Part shown: positions 8,722 to 17,826 of the stretch, piece by piece
How positions within the stretch are numbered: the stretch's first letter is position 1
How the letters are laid out: each line of letters opens with the position of its first letter
NCBI GenBank assembly: GCA_003576695.1
Contig: QOZQ01000002.1
Location: 186,001 to 250,000, forward strand
Length of the DNA: 64,000 nucleotides
Direction of reading: 5' to 3'
Origin: Taklimakanibacter lacteus
GTDB lineage: Bacteria; Pseudomonadota; Alphaproteobacteria; Rhizobiales; Aestuariivirgaceae
Translations under genes and position numbers: made by a program
The notes under the pieces: model-generated
What the model was told of the DNA's origin: nothing
Databases searched by the model: none
What the model saw: the letters and a program-made list of their open reading frames with translations, nothing else

Positions 8722-9480
8722 ATGCTGGAAGTCCGGTCCGTGTCGAAGCATTTCGGCGGCGCTCATGTCGTATCCGACGTATCGCTGAAGGTCGGCAAGG
8801 GCGGCATTGTCGGTCTGATCGGACCCAATGGCGCCGGCAAGACCACGCTGTTCAATCTCATCGCCGGCACCTTGAAGCCCTCGCAAGGCGCGATCCATCT
8901 GGAAGGGGCTGAAATCACGCGGGAAGGTGCGCATCGCCGCCTCGCCCGCGGGCTCGGCCGCACTTTCCAGATACCGAGGCCCTTTGCCGAGATGACGCTC
9001 ATCGAGAACATGCTGGCGGCGGCCCAGGCGCAGACGGGCGAACGCCTCTTCGCCAATTGGGTGATGCCGGGCCGGGTCGCAGGCGAGGAGCGCGCCAATG
9101 CCGAGAAGGCGATGGCGCATCTGGAATTCTTAGGGTTAGCGCGGCTGGCGCGCGAGCCGGCACGCGTGCTGTCCGGCGGCCAGCGCAAATTGCTCGAGCT
9201 CGGCCGCGTGCTGATGGCCGATCCGCGGATCATCCTGCTCGACGAGCCGGGCGCCGGCGTCAACCCGGCTTTGCTCGACGCCATCATAGAGCGCGTGCTC
9301 GAGATCAACCGGCGCGGCGTCACCTTCCTCATCATCGAGCACAATATGGATCTGGTGGCCAGGCTCTGCGGCCATGTCTTCGTCCTGGCCGCGGGCCGCC
9401 TGCTGTCGGAGGGAATGCCGGAGGATGTCGTGCGCGATCCCATGGTCATCGACGCTTATCTCGGCACCGGTGCGGCATGA
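8722..9480 (+). CDS. livG: Liv-type ABC transporter ATP-binding protein (LivG-like)
   Basis: A 252-residue ATPase that powers a branched-chain amino acid type importer. It has Walker A GPNGAGKT (34-41), a signature LSGGQRKLLELG, and Walker B RIILLDEPGAGVNP, plus the C-terminal LivG-type tail MPEDVVRDPMVIDAYLG. The ATG follows GGGGAAGGGG. The four genes livG, F, H, M run without gaps, each start overlapping the previous stop. The binding protein at 5546-6811 on the other strand is the probable partner. Confidence 0.92.
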   Translation: MLEVRSVSKHFGGAHVVSDVSLKVGKGGIVGLIGPNGAGKTTLFNLIAGTLKPSQGAIHLEGAEITREGAHRRLARGLGRTFQIPRPFAEMTLIENMLAAAQAQTGERLFANWVMPGRVAGEERANAEKAMAHLEFLGLARLAREPARVLSGGQRKLLELGRVLMADPRIILLDEPGAGVNPALLDAIIERVLEINRRGVTFLIIEHNMDLVARLCGHVFVLAAGRLLSEGMPEDVVRDPMVIDAYLGTGAA

Positions 9481-10214
9481 GCGAGCCTCTCCTCGCCATC
9501 GAAGGGCTCGCGGCCGGCTATGAGCCGGGCGCCGCCATCGTGCGCGGCGTCAGCCTCGCAGTGAAAGCGGGCGAGATCGTCACCATTCTCGGGCCCAATG
9601 GCGCCGGCAAGTCGACCTTCATCAAGGCCATCGCCGGCCTCGTGCCGAAATTCGCCGGGACCGTGAAGCTCGGCGGTTCGGACATCACCCGCATGCCGGC
9701 GCATCTACTGGCGCGCCAGGGCCTGGGCTTCGTGCCGCAGACCGAGAATGTCTTCACCCTGATGTCCATTGCCGACAATCTGCGCCTCGCCGCCGATATT
9801 TTGCCCAAGCCGGAGCGCGCGGCGAAGATCGAGGAGATGCTGAAGCTTTTTCCCGATCTCGATCGCCAGCGCAGCCTCGCCGCCGGCCGCCTGTCGGGTG
9901 GCCAGCGCCAGATGCTGGCGGTGGCGCGCGCCTTGATTGCGGGGCCTCGCATCCTGATGCTGGACGAAGCTTCGGCCGGGCTGTCGCCCAAGCTTGTCGG
10001 CCAGGTGTTCGCCAAGCTCGCCGATATCCGCAAGCGCGGCATCACCATCGTGATGGTCGAGCAGAATGCCAAGGCGGCGCTGGCGCTCGCTGATCGCGCC
10101 ATCATCCTGGCGGAGGGCAGAACAGCGCATGAAGGCAGGTCAGCCGACATCGCCAGTGATCCCCAGATCCGCCAACTCTATCTGGGCCTGGCGCCGGCGC
10201 GAGGTGCGGCATGA
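9477..10214 (+). CDS. livF: Liv-type ABC transporter ATP-binding protein (LivF-like)
   Basis: A 245-residue second ATPase of the Liv importer. Walker A is GPNGAGKS (39-46), the signature is LSGGQRQML, and Walker B reads ILMLDEASAGLSP, with Ala where LivF usually has Pro (LDEP). The catalytic Glu is kept. The start ATG at 9477 overlaps the livG stop as ATGA; upstream in-frame methionines fall inside livG and are rejected. LivF and LivG normally work as a heterodimer under the LivH/LivM permease. Confidence 0.92.
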   Translation: MSEPLLAIEGLAAGYEPGAAIVRGVSLAVKAGEIVTILGPNGAGKSTFIKAIAGLVPKFAGTVKLGGSDITRMPAHLLARQGLGFVPQTENVFTLMSIADNLRLAADILPKPERAAKIEEMLKLFPDLDRQRSLAAGRLSGGQRQMLAVARALIAGPRILMLDEASAGLSPKLVGQVFAKLADIRKRGITIVMVEQNAKAALALADRAIILAEGRTAHEGRSADIASDPQIRQLYLGLAPARGAA

Positions 10215-11116
10215 ATCTGCAATTCATTGCCGACGGCCTCATCATGGGGGCGCTCATCGGGCTTGGCGCGATCGGCGTCACGCTCACCTATTCAATCCTG
10301 CGCTTCGCCAATTTCGCTCATGGCGAGTTTCTCGCCTGGGGCACCTATTTCACCTTGCTGCTGACCGCGGCGATCGGCGCCCTTGTCGGCGGATCGGGGA
10401 CGCTGGGCGCCTTGTCCTTCGGCTGGCCGGTGATCCTGGCGGGCGTGATCGCCGCTCTTCTCACCGGCCTCGTGGCTCTCGCGCTTGACCGCATCCTCTT
10501 CGCCAGGCTGCGCCAACGTGGCAATGCCATCGTCATGGTGATGGCGAGCTTCGGCGCCTCGATGGCGCTCAGAAGCCTGCTTGAATTCCTCTTCACCTCG
10601 GAGCCCAAGTATTTTTCGCGCGATATCCAGATCGCCTTACCTCTGGGTCTGGGCATCAGGCTGACCCCCGACCAGCTCTTCCTCCTGCTTCTCACCGTGA
10701 TCCTGGTCGTTGCCATGGAGCGCTTCATGACGAAGAGCCCGATCGGCCGCGCCATGCGCGCCGTGTCGGAGAATCCGGTGCTGGCGCGGGTGGCGGGCGT
10801 CGATGTCGATCGCGTCATCCGCGCCACCTGGATGATCGGCGCAGCACTCGCCTGCGCCGCGGGCGTAATGCTCGGCATCACGGTGCAGGTCAGGCCCTTC
10901 ATGGGCTTCGACCTCTTGCTGCCGCTCTTCGCCGCGGCGATTTTGGGCGGCATCGGCAGCGTGCCGGGCGCGGTGCTCGGCGGCCTGATCGTCGGCATCG
11001 CGGAAGCCGCCGCCGTCCAGGTCGTGGGTGCCGACTACCGCGCCGCCATCGCCTTCCTCATCCTCATCGCGGTGCTGCTCATCCGCCCGGCCGGCATATT
11101 CGGAGTGCGCGAGTGA
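10211..11116 (+). CDS. livH: Liv-type ABC transporter permease (LivH-like)
   Basis: A 301-residue inner-membrane protein with about eight hydrophobic segments. The N-terminus NLQFIADGLIMGALIGLGAIG is typical of LivH, here recognised from the DGLIMGALIGLGAIG stretch. The cytoplasmic coupling region RAVSENPVLARVAGVDV and the C-terminal GGIGSVPGAVLGGLIVG are the family hallmarks. The start overlaps the livF stop by four bases. Confidence 0.92.
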   Translation: MNLQFIADGLIMGALIGLGAIGVTLTYSILRFANFAHGEFLAWGTYFTLLLTAAIGALVGGSGTLGALSFGWPVILAGVIAALLTGLVALALDRILFARLRQRGNAIVMVMASFGASMALRSLLEFLFTSEPKYFSRDIQIALPLGLGIRLTPDQLFLLLLTVILVVAMERFMTKSPIGRAMRAVSENPVLARVAGVDVDRVIRATWMIGAALACAAGVMLGITVQVRPFMGFDLLLPLFAAAILGGIGSVPGAVLGGLIVGIAEAAAVQVVGADYRAAIAFLILIAVLLIRPAGIFGVRE

Positions 11117-12063
11117 TGCTCGATATCCTCGCTTATGCCGCCTTCTTCCTGGTAACGGCGCTCACCTATGGCATCATCTGCCTCGGCCTCAATGTGCAAT
11201 GGGGCCAGACCGGGTTGTTCAATGTCGGCGTCGCCGGCTTCGTGGCGATCGGCGCCTATACATCGGCCCTTCTCACCACACCCGATGCAGCCGGCCGTTT
11301 CGGCGGCTTCGGCCTGCCGGTGTGGCTGGGCTGGATTGCCGCCCCGCTTGTCGCAGGCGCCGCTGCGGCACTCATTGGCGCCATCACCTTGCGGCTCCGC
11401 GCCGACTATCTCGCCATCACCACCTTCGGCATCGCCATTGCCATCCAGCTCGTCGCCCTTAATGCCGAGACGCTGACCGGCGGGCCTTTCGGTATCGGCT
11501 TCATTCCGCGCGCCTTTGCCGGCCTCGAGGACCAGCCGGTGATCTTCAACCTGGCAAACCTCTTGCTCGTCGGTCTGGTCACGGCGCTCCTCTATTATGG
11601 CCTCGAGCGCCTCACCCGCAGCCCCTGGGGCCGGGTGCTGCGCGCCATCCGCGAGGATGAGACGGCAGCCCAGTCGCTGGGCAAGAACGCCAATCTCTTC
11701 CGCATCCAGGCCTTCGCGCTGGGTTCCGCCATCATGGGGCTGGGCGGTGCGATCGGCGCGCATTTCATCGGCTTCATCGCGCCGGAGAATTATGTCTCGG
11801 CCATGACCTTCCAGGTCTGGGCGATGCTGATCATCGGCGGCTCCGGCAACAACAAGGGTGCGCTGCTGGGCGCTGTGCTGGTCTGGGGATTGTGGAGCGC
11901 GTCCGGTGCGCTGCTCGCCGCTTTCGTGCCGGCGGAATATCAGGCGCGCGCCGCGGCCCTGCAGATCGTGTTCATCGGCGTGGCGCTCGCCGCTTTGCTG
12001 GTCTTCCGGCCGCGCGGCCTGTTGGGCGAGGAGAAGATCGTCTCGCGCTTTCTCAAAGATTAG
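11113..12063 (+). CDS. livM: Liv-type ABC transporter permease (LivM-like)
   Basis: A 316-residue multi-spanning permease with the LivM features GLNVQWGQTGLFNVGVAGF (about 26-44), RLRADYLAITTFG and the coupling motif RAIREDETAAQSLGKN. The start is either GTG at 11113 (GTGA overlap with livH) or ATG at 11116 (TGATG); both imply coupling. The 3' end overlaps the convergent dehydrogenase gene by four bases, leaving no room for a separate terminator between them. Confidence 0.92.
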   Translation: MMLDILAYAAFFLVTALTYGIICLGLNVQWGQTGLFNVGVAGFVAIGAYTSALLTTPDAAGRFGGFGLPVWLGWIAAPLVAGAAAALIGAITLRLRADYLAITTFGIAIAIQLVALNAETLTGGPFGIGFIPRAFAGLEDQPVIFNLANLLLVGLVTALLYYGLERLTRSPWGRVLRAIREDETAAQSLGKNANLFRIQAFALGSAIMGLGGAIGAHFIGFIAPENYVSAMTFQVWAMLIIGGSGNNKGALLGAVLVWGLWSASGALLAAFVPAEYQARAAALQIVFIGVALAALLVFRPRGLLGEEKIVSRFLKD

Positions 12064-13361
12064 AGGTTTGCCAGAGCGGGCTGAAGCTTGCCCGCATTCA
12101 CCGCAAGATCGAGGAAGGTGTAGCGATTGCGGATCTCACGCGAGCGCAGCAGCGCATCCTCATAGAAGGGACGTGGAAGATGAATCGCCGACGGCGTCAA
12201 GGGCGCACCGGCATTCTTGAGCACGGTAGCCAGATAGTCGGGATCGAGCGATATCGAGGCGATGCGGTCGCGCATCTCCGGCCAGGCACCGGCAAGACGG
12301 TCATTGAGCATCCCTGCGGCTTTGGCGTCGAGCCGCTTGCGGGCGAAATCATCCCAGCATGATGGGCCCAGCACATCGCCATAGCGGGCGATGAAGCTTT
12401 CCTTGGTCTCGGTGTCGGGTGTCAGCGTCGGCCGGGACTTCAGCATTCCCTGCTGCAGGCGCGCCAGCGACAATGTGGTGACCCCGATCTGCTCGCCATG
12501 ATAGACGAGCGGCCGCCTGGGATCGCCCAGCATGTCGATATAATGGCTGACCAGGTGCTCGCCCTGGCTCGCCGGCTGGCTCGTGCCGTAAATCGCGGTG
12601 CCGAATCCCGACAGGACGAGCGTGCGCACCAGCCGTTCCATGACCGCGATATCGCCGGCCATCAGCGCCTCCGACTGGTCGAAGAGCGGCTTCTCGTCAT
12701 CGCGGAGAAGCGCGTAGGGCAACTGCCGGTAGGGTTGATCGAGAAGCAGATGGGCGAGCAGCCAGTCCGCCTGCGATGTGGCGCGGCACAGGCTGTCGCC
12801 GAGGCCCGAGCGGATCAGGCGAGGCGGTGCTGCCGCGAGGATAGCGAGGTCGAAGAAGGCGCCGCGCGGCGCCTGCGCCGGCAATGATTTCTTGTGGCCA
12901 TGCTCGGTGATGGCGGCGTTGAGCGACGTATAGCCGTTCATCGACGGCGCCGTGGCGAAGACCGCATAGGGCTTGCTGTCCCGGGCGCTCGCATATTTGC
13001 ACAGATCGTTGATCGTGCCCGAGCCGATGGCGATCAGCGCGCCGGCACTGCGCGTCACCTGGCGGATTTTCGCGACCGTTTCGTCATCGGGATGCGGCGC
13101 ATCGGGGAGTACGATGCTCTGCACATGATGGATGCCGAACAAAGCCTGCTCCACCCGCCGGCCGAGGATCGCATGGGTAGTCTTGTCGCTGATAATGGCG
13201 ATATGCGAATCGAATTCGAGCGCCTTGACGAGATCGCGCTCCATGCCGACGAGGCTCGGCCTGATGACGAGCGATCGCGTCGTCACTCTTTGCCGGCCGA
13301 GCCCGTCCGGGTCTTCGTAAGTGCCATTGAGGAGTTGGGTGATCTTGTCTTGTTGCGGCAT
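12060..13361 (-). CDS. sn-glycerol-1-phosphate dehydrogenase family protein (AraM/EgsA-like)
   Basis: A 433-residue metal-dependent NAD(P) dehydrogenase of the AraM/EgsA family, which interconverts dihydroxyacetone phosphate and sn-glycerol-1-phosphate in characterised members. The NAD-binding GSGTINDL, the Asp of GLGDSL and the histidines of GEHLVSHY and VYHGEQIG, likely metal ligands, are all present. It appears somewhat longer than typical family members because of its N- and C-terminal extensions. It is the last gene of an operon with an FGGY kinase four bases upstream and a class II aldolase, so the real substrate may be another polyol or polyol phosphate. Confidence 0.82.
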   Translation of the reverse strand: MPQQDKITQLLNGTYEDPDGLGRQRVTTRSLVIRPSLVGMERDLVKALEFDSHIAIISDKTTHAILGRRVEQALFGIHHVQSIVLPDAPHPDDETVAKIRQVTRSAGALIAIGSGTINDLCKYASARDSKPYAVFATAPSMNGYTSLNAAITEHGHKKSLPAQAPRGAFFDLAILAAAPPRLIRSGLGDSLCRATSQADWLLAHLLLDQPYRQLPYALLRDDEKPLFDQSEALMAGDIAVMERLVRTLVLSGFGTAIYGTSQPASQGEHLVSHYIDMLGDPRRPLVYHGEQIGVTTLSLARLQQGMLKSRPTLTPDTETKESFIARYGDVLGPSCWDDFARKRLDAKAAGMLNDRLAGAWPEMRDRIASISLDPDYLATVLKNAGAPLTPSAIHLPRPFYEDALLRSREIRNRYTFLDLAVNAGKLQPALANL

Positions 13362-13365
13362 GGCT

Positions 13366-14820
13366 TCAGGCTTGCGGGAAGAGGGGTTTGAGAGCTGAGA
13401 AAAGGGTCAAATAGCGCTGATAGGATTGGTCGAGCGTCGCGGCCGCCAGCGAGTCGGGCAAAAGCTGCTCTTGTGGCGGCGGCAGAAGTGCTGCGGCTTG
13501 CTTGAGATCCGTGAAGCAGCCCGAGGCGACGCCGGCCAGCATGGCGGCCCCGATGACCGAACTATGGGCATGCCGCGGAAGCGTTGCCGGCAGATGGGCG
13601 ATATCGGCGCGAATCTGCGCCCACAGCCGGCTCTGGGCGCCGCCCGCCAGCAAGGTCAGCGAGTCTGGCCGCGCCCCCAGCGTTGCGAGCCGGGTCAGGA
13701 CATCGCGCATGGCGAAGCCGCAGCCTTCGAGCATCGCGCGCGCCAGATGCGGGGCGCCATGCGATGGCGTCAGTCCGTAGAAGCAGCCGCGCGCTTCGGC
13801 GATCCATTCGGGCGCCATGGCCCCGGTCAGCGCCGGGAGAAAGATAAGGCCGTCCGAGCCCGGCGGCGCTGTCGCGGCAAGCCGGTCGATCTCGGCGAAA
13901 TCGGCGACGCCGAGAAGGCGCTTGAGCCAGGCGACGGCGCCGCCCGCGAGCCAGCCTGGATTTTCGATGAAATAGCCGCCCGCCGGATAGGCATGGGTCT
14001 CGACAAGCCGGCCCATGTCGATGCGGGGCTCGGCAAAGACCGCGCCGACAACTTCGCCGGTTCCAATGGCGACCAAGACATTCCCGGGTTCGACTAGGCC
14101 GGCGCCCAGGGCGGTGGAGAAATCATCCCCGGTGCCGACCGCGACCGGAATGCCGGCGGGCAGGCCGGTGAGCGCTGAGCCTTGCGCCGTGAGCTTTCCT
14201 GCCGGTTCGCCGGCGGATGCGAGGGCTGGCAGTTCCGTTTCCGCTACATCGAAGGCCGCGAGCAGCGAGGCCTCATAGGCTTTCGTCTTGAGTCCATAGA
14301 GCATGCTGGTCGAGGCCAGCGCATGGTCGATGACCGTCGCACCGGTGAGGCGTTCGACCATGTAGGAGACGGGCTGATGATAGCGCGCCGTCCGTGCATC
14401 GCCGCCATGGCGCTTGAGCCAGCGGATCTTGGCGGCGAGATGGCTGGCATCGGCGACGATCCCGGTGAGCTCATGCAGGTGATCGGCATCGATGTCGGCA
14501 AGCTCCTGCGTGGCGCGCCGGTCCATCCAGGTGAGGCAGGGACCGCGCGGCCCTCCCTTCGTGTCAACGGGAATGCAGCCATCGAGCTGGCCGCAGATGG
14601 CCATGGCGCCCACCTTGCCGGCCGGGCAGCCGGCTTTCGCCAGCGCCTCGCCAATGGCGGGACCGAGCGCGTCTTCCCATAGTCGCGGATCCTGCTCGGC
14701 CCGGCCAGGGAGAGGGAAAGAGGGCTGATAGGATCGGCTCGCCTCGCCCCTCACGGCAAGCTGGGAATCGGTCACCGCCACTTTCAGGCTTTGTGTCCCG
14801 ATATCGACGCCGATCAGCAC
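13366..14820 (-). CDS. FGGY-family carbohydrate kinase
   Basis: A kinase of 484 residues, related to xylulokinase and ribulokinase, expected to phosphorylate a ketose or polyol with ATP. Visible are the N-terminal phosphate-binding GVDIGTQSLKV, CGQLDGCIPVD, TWMDRRATQEL, GTGDDFSTALGAG, AIGTGEVVGAVF and the C-terminal adenosine-region LLAGGAQSRLWAQI. I placed the start at GTG 14820 because GGAAAGG lies eight bases upstream; an in-frame TTG at 14847 would reach into the repeat at 14852. It sits between the aldolase gene and the AraM-like dehydrogenase gene. Confidence 0.88.
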   Translation of the reverse strand: MLIGVDIGTQSLKVAVTDSQLAVRGEASRSYQPSFPLPGRAEQDPRLWEDALGPAIGEALAKAGCPAGKVGAMAICGQLDGCIPVDTKGGPRGPCLTWMDRRATQELADIDADHLHELTGIVADASHLAAKIRWLKRHGGDARTARYHQPVSYMVERLTGATVIDHALASTSMLYGLKTKAYEASLLAAFDVAETELPALASAGEPAGKLTAQGSALTGLPAGIPVAVGTGDDFSTALGAGLVEPGNVLVAIGTGEVVGAVFAEPRIDMGRLVETHAYPAGGYFIENPGWLAGGAVAWLKRLLGVADFAEIDRLAATAPPGSDGLIFLPALTGAMAPEWIAEARGCFYGLTPSHGAPHLARAMLEGCGFAMRDVLTRLATLGARPDSLTLLAGGAQSRLWAQIRADIAHLPATLPRHAHSSVIGAAMLAGVASGCFTDLKQAAALLPPPQEQLLPDSLAAATLDQSYQRYLTLFSALKPLFPQA

Positions 14821-14851
14821 GCGTGGTGCCTTTCCGCACACACCCAAACAC

Positions 14852-14953
14852 CGTCATCCCGGCGAAAGCCGGGATCCACTAAAATCTTTCTACGCGAGCA
14901 GCGCTTCCCAGACTGCACTTGTTCAATGGGTCCCGGCTTTCGCCGGGATGACG
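14852..14953. repeat. CGTCATCCCGG dyad repeat, family B copy 1
   Basis: An intergenic element with ends CGTCATCCCGGCGAAAGCCGGGA and its complement TCCCGGCTTTCGCCGGGATGACG, cited here by CGTCATCCCGG and CCGGGATGACG. Each end forms its own hairpin (CCCGGC-GAAA-GCCGGG), and the ends pair with each other across about 55 bases. Further copies lie at 37384, 41352, 53745 and 62431. It separates the FGGY kinase from the class II aldolase within one operon. Confidence 0.88.
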
Positions 14954-14998
14954 AAGAGCAAGTGGAGGGGAGATTACACATGCCTTCGGCTCCAAATC

Positions 14999-15661
14999 CT
15001 AACAGCAGCTCGGCGCGCGTTTCTCTTTGACTTGGCCGTAGCTCTTGAATTTCTCCATGACGCGGCCGATCTCGTCATCGGGCAGGATATGCGGCACGCC
15101 GATCTGCAAGGCGCGCCAATATTGCGCCGCCAGGGTCTCGATCTCGACCGCGAGCCACGCCGCCTTCTTGAGGGTGGGGCCGATGCACACCATGCCGTGA
15201 TTGGAGAGCAGGCAGGCATGGCGGTCCTGGAGCGCGCCGACGATATAGTCGGCAAGCTCCTGCGTGCCCCAGGTCACATAGGGGACGCAGGGCACGGTCG
15301 GACCGCCGGCAGCAGCGATCATGTAGTGAACGGCGGGAATTTCCCGCCGCAGCATCGACAGCGACGTGCAGAACATGGAGTGAAGATGGATGACGGCGCC
15401 CACTTCCTTCTTCTTCTCCATGATGTCGCGATGGAAGCGCCATTCGGTCGAAGGCTTGCGCGGTCCCTGATGCGAGGCGTCGAGCTTCATCGTGACGATG
15501 TCGGCCGGCTTCATCTCGTCATAGGGGACGCCTGACGGCGTGATCAGGAAGCCGCCATCGACGCGCACGCTGATATTGCCCGACGTGCCCTGGTTGATGC
15601 CGCGCTCGTTCATGAAAATGCAGGTGGCGATCATCTGCTTGCGGATGTCTTCATTCTTCAT
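14999..15661 (-). CDS. Class II aldolase (fuculose-1-phosphate aldolase family)
   Basis: A 220-residue zinc aldolase that should cleave a phosphorylated ketose, typically into DHAP and an aldehyde. The catalytic and zinc residues fall exactly at the FucA positions: Glu73 (STEWRFH), His92 and His94 (IHLHS) and His155 (LLSNHGM). The phosphate-binding GTSGNIS (25-31) is also present. With the FGGY kinase and AraM-like dehydrogenase it makes a kinase-aldolase pathway. The ATG at 15661 is 15 bases from the stop of the DeoR-type gene upstream. Confidence 0.9.
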   Translation of the reverse strand: MKNEDIRKQMIATCIFMNERGINQGTSGNISVRVDGGFLITPSGVPYDEMKPADIVTMKLDASHQGPRKPSTEWRFHRDIMEKKKEVGAVIHLHSMFCTSLSMLRREIPAVHYMIAAAGGPTVPCVPYVTWGTQELADYIVGALQDRHACLLSNHGMVCIGPTLKKAAWLAVEIETLAAQYWRALQIGVPHILPDDEIGRVMEKFKSYGQVKEKRAPSCC

Positions 15662-15676
15662 TGTTGTCTCCTGATG

Positions 15677-16447
15677 TCATCTGGCGTCGGTGCCGGCGAT
15701 AAGCACTTCGACACCCAAAGGTGAAAGCGCTTCTGCCATTTCGGCTTCGGGCTCGCGGTCGGTCACCAGATAATGCACACGCTCCAGGCTCTGCACCTGC
15801 ACCGGCGCATAGCGGCCGAATTTCTGCTGGTCGGCGACGACGATCACCGTCTGCGCCGACTGCAGCATGAGATTGTGGAGTTCGGCCTCCTCGCGGCTGA
15901 AATCCATGAGTGTGCCGCGCGGTGAGATGGCGCCGGCGCCGATGATGGCGAAATCGGCGAAGTAGTTGGCCAGCATCTGGGTGGCGTCGCGGCCGAGACA
16001 GGCCTGGTTCTGTGCCTGGATCTCGCCGCCGAGCAGATGCACCCGGTTGTTGTTGCGTCCGGAAAGCTTGAGGGCGCTCGCGATGCAGTTGGTGAAGATG
16101 GTGAGGCCCTGGCGCGTGACCAGGTGATCGGCGGCGCTCTGCACCGTGGTGCCGCCCGCGAGCAGGATCGAGGCGCCATCGGGGATCATGCTGGCGGCCA
16201 GCCGGCCGATGGCGGCCTTGCCCGCCACATTGGTGGTCTGGCGCACCGCCATGTCGGGCTCATGCGATTCGAGCGAAATGGCCCCGCCATGGGTTTTGCG
16301 CAGTTTGCGCTGCTCGGCCAGCGTCAGGAGATCGCGCCGGATCGTCTCGCGCGACACATTGAGGGTGCGCTGGATGTCGGTGATCGAGATCGAGCGGTGC
16401 GCCTTGACCAGCGAAAGAATGTGGCTTTGCCGCTCCTCGGCGAGCAT
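15677..16447 (-). CDS. DeoR/GlpR family transcriptional regulator
   Basis: A 256-residue repressor with an N-terminal DeoR helix-turn-helix (SITDIQRTLNVSRETIRRDL, cited as NVSRETIRRDL, about 28-38), the family's RKTHGGA hinge, and a sugar-phosphate-sensing C-terminal domain (GASILLAGGTTV, GAGAISPRGTLMDF). It is first in the operon with the aldolase, kinase and dehydrogenase, and diverges from the PotD-like importer. It probably controls both from the 145-base intergenic region, with a phosphorylated intermediate of the pathway as inducer. Confidence 0.9.
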   Translation of the reverse strand: MLAEERQSHILSLVKAHRSISITDIQRTLNVSRETIRRDLLTLAEQRKLRKTHGGAISLESHEPDMAVRQTTNVAGKAAIGRLAASMIPDGASILLAGGTTVQSAADHLVTRQGLTIFTNCIASALKLSGRNNNRVHLLGGEIQAQNQACLGRDATQMLANYFADFAIIGAGAISPRGTLMDFSREEAELHNLMLQSAQTVIVVADQQKFGRYAPVQVQSLERVHYLVTDREPEAEMAEALSPLGVEVLIAGTDAR

Positions 16448-16523
16448 GGAGGCCTCCCAGTCACTTGAAAACCCTGCGCAATTTTCCTGTTCCGCGCAGA
16501 TTTGTGGTGTTTATAGCATTTTC

Positions 16524-16539
16524 TTGCATTAACTAGCAA
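16524..16539. promoter_or_regulatory. Candidate operator between deoR-type gene and potD-like gene
   Basis: TTGC-N8-GCAA forms an inverted repeat in the AT-rich part of the divergent intergenic region, 53 bases before the potD-like ATG. The surrounding bases 16470-16560 are the only low-GC stretch in the neighbourhood and probably hold both promoters. Assignment to the DeoR-type protein is inference from position. Confidence 0.35.
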
Positions 16540-16592
16540 TAATGTTGTAATTTGTGCAGATAAAAATAAGCCACCCTCAGGAGGAGACAACA

Positions 16593-17771
16593 ATGCCGAT
16601 GATGACGGAAAGGAAATTTTCCCGGCGCTGCCTGTTGAAAGCAGGGACCGTCGGTGCGCTGGGCTCATTGGTGCTCGGCAGGCCGGGGCCCTTCATCAGC
16701 AGGGCCGAGGCCGCCACGCCCACTTTGCGGCTTCTGATGTGGCAGCCTTATGCGATCAAGGAGACGATCGCGGCCTTCGAGGAGAAGTTCAAGGCGAAGT
16801 TCGCCCCCACTTTCTTCGACGGCAATTCCGAAGCCTTCAACAAGCTCAAGGTCGGCGGCACCAAGGATTTCGACATGGTGATGGCCGATGGCTTCTGGCC
16901 CCGGCTGTATTTCCGTCAGGGCCTGACCAAGGCGCTCGACTACGGCAAGCTCACCAATATGAGCGGCGTCTTTGCCGACTTCCATCCCGACAAGTTCAAA
17001 TTGCTCGCCGATGAGGAAGGCAAGAACAATGTCGCGGCGCCCAATTGCTGGGGCGGCTATGGCATCACCGTCAACACGGCGATGATCGCCAAGGAGGACA
17101 TCGGCTCGATCGAGCTGTTGCTCAACAGCAAATATGCCGGCCATTTCTCCACCAATTCGCGCTTCGAGGAAAATATCGCCTTGATGGGCATTCTGGCCGC
17201 GACCAAGCTCGGCACCAAGGATGGCGCGCGTCCCGACGGCAAGCCCTTCAATCCGTACAATCTCACCGATGACGAGCTGGCCGAGACCAAGCGCCTGCTG
17301 ATCGAGCAGAAGAAGCTGCTCCTTACCCGCTACCAGGATTATGACGCGCTCGAGCGCCTGATGCGCGCCAAGACGGTGTGGGCGGCGCCCGAATTCGCCG
17401 AGAGCTATCGCAAGCTCACGGTCCTGAAGAAGGAGGGCAAGGTCGATTTCGATGTCGAGCATGTGCTGAAGCCCAAGGAAGGCGGTCTCGGCTGGGTCGA
17501 TACCTGGATGGTGAGCGCGGAAGCCGATTCCGAGCGCACCGAGCTCGCCCATGCCTGGATCAATATGTTCCTCGAAAAGGACAACTATGTCCGCGTCGTG
17601 CGCTCGACCGGCTATGGCGGCGTGGTCGATATACGCTCGCTGATGTCGGAAGACGAGATCGCGCTCTATTTCCAGAACCGCAGCGCCGAGGCGAGCCAGC
17701 TCCATATGTTCGACCAGCCCTCCTCGCCCGAGAAATGGGAACGCATCTGGTCGGATGTCGAGGCGTCTTAA
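16593..17771 (+). CDS. PotD-like ABC transporter substrate-binding protein
   Basis: A 392-residue extracytoplasmic binding protein of the spermidine/putrescine (SBP_bac_8/PotD) type. A twin-arginine-like signal is seen (KFSRRCLLKAG), followed by a GALGSLVLG hydrophobic core. The mature domain starts TLRLLMWQPYAI and has WGGYGITVNTAMI and GGLGWVDTWMV, the usual PotD positions. The ATG at 16593 follows AGGAGGAG. It heads an importer operon divergent from sugar-type catabolic genes, so the ligand is likelier a polyol or sugar acid than a polyamine. Confidence 0.87.
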   Translation: MPMMTERKFSRRCLLKAGTVGALGSLVLGRPGPFISRAEAATPTLRLLMWQPYAIKETIAAFEEKFKAKFAPTFFDGNSEAFNKLKVGGTKDFDMVMADGFWPRLYFRQGLTKALDYGKLTNMSGVFADFHPDKFKLLADEEGKNNVAAPNCWGGYGITVNTAMIAKEDIGSIELLLNSKYAGHFSTNSRFEENIALMGILAATKLGTKDGARPDGKPFNPYNLTDDELAETKRLLIEQKKLLLTRYQDYDALERLMRAKTVWAAPEFAESYRKLTVLKKEGKVDFDVEHVLKPKEGGLGWVDTWMVSAEADSERTELAHAWINMFLEKDNYVRVVRSTGYGGVVDIRSLMSEDEIALYFQNRSAEASQLHMFDQPSSPEKWERIWSDVEAS

Positions 17772-17826
17772 ATCGAATATCCTCTCTCCGTGGGGCGAGG
17801 GCGGCAACGCATGACTGGGAGAAGCG

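Noticed and set aside
16554-16592. Upstream start for the PotD-like protein
   Set aside because: The extra 13 codons pass through the AGGAGGAG ribosome site that serves the ATG at 16593.
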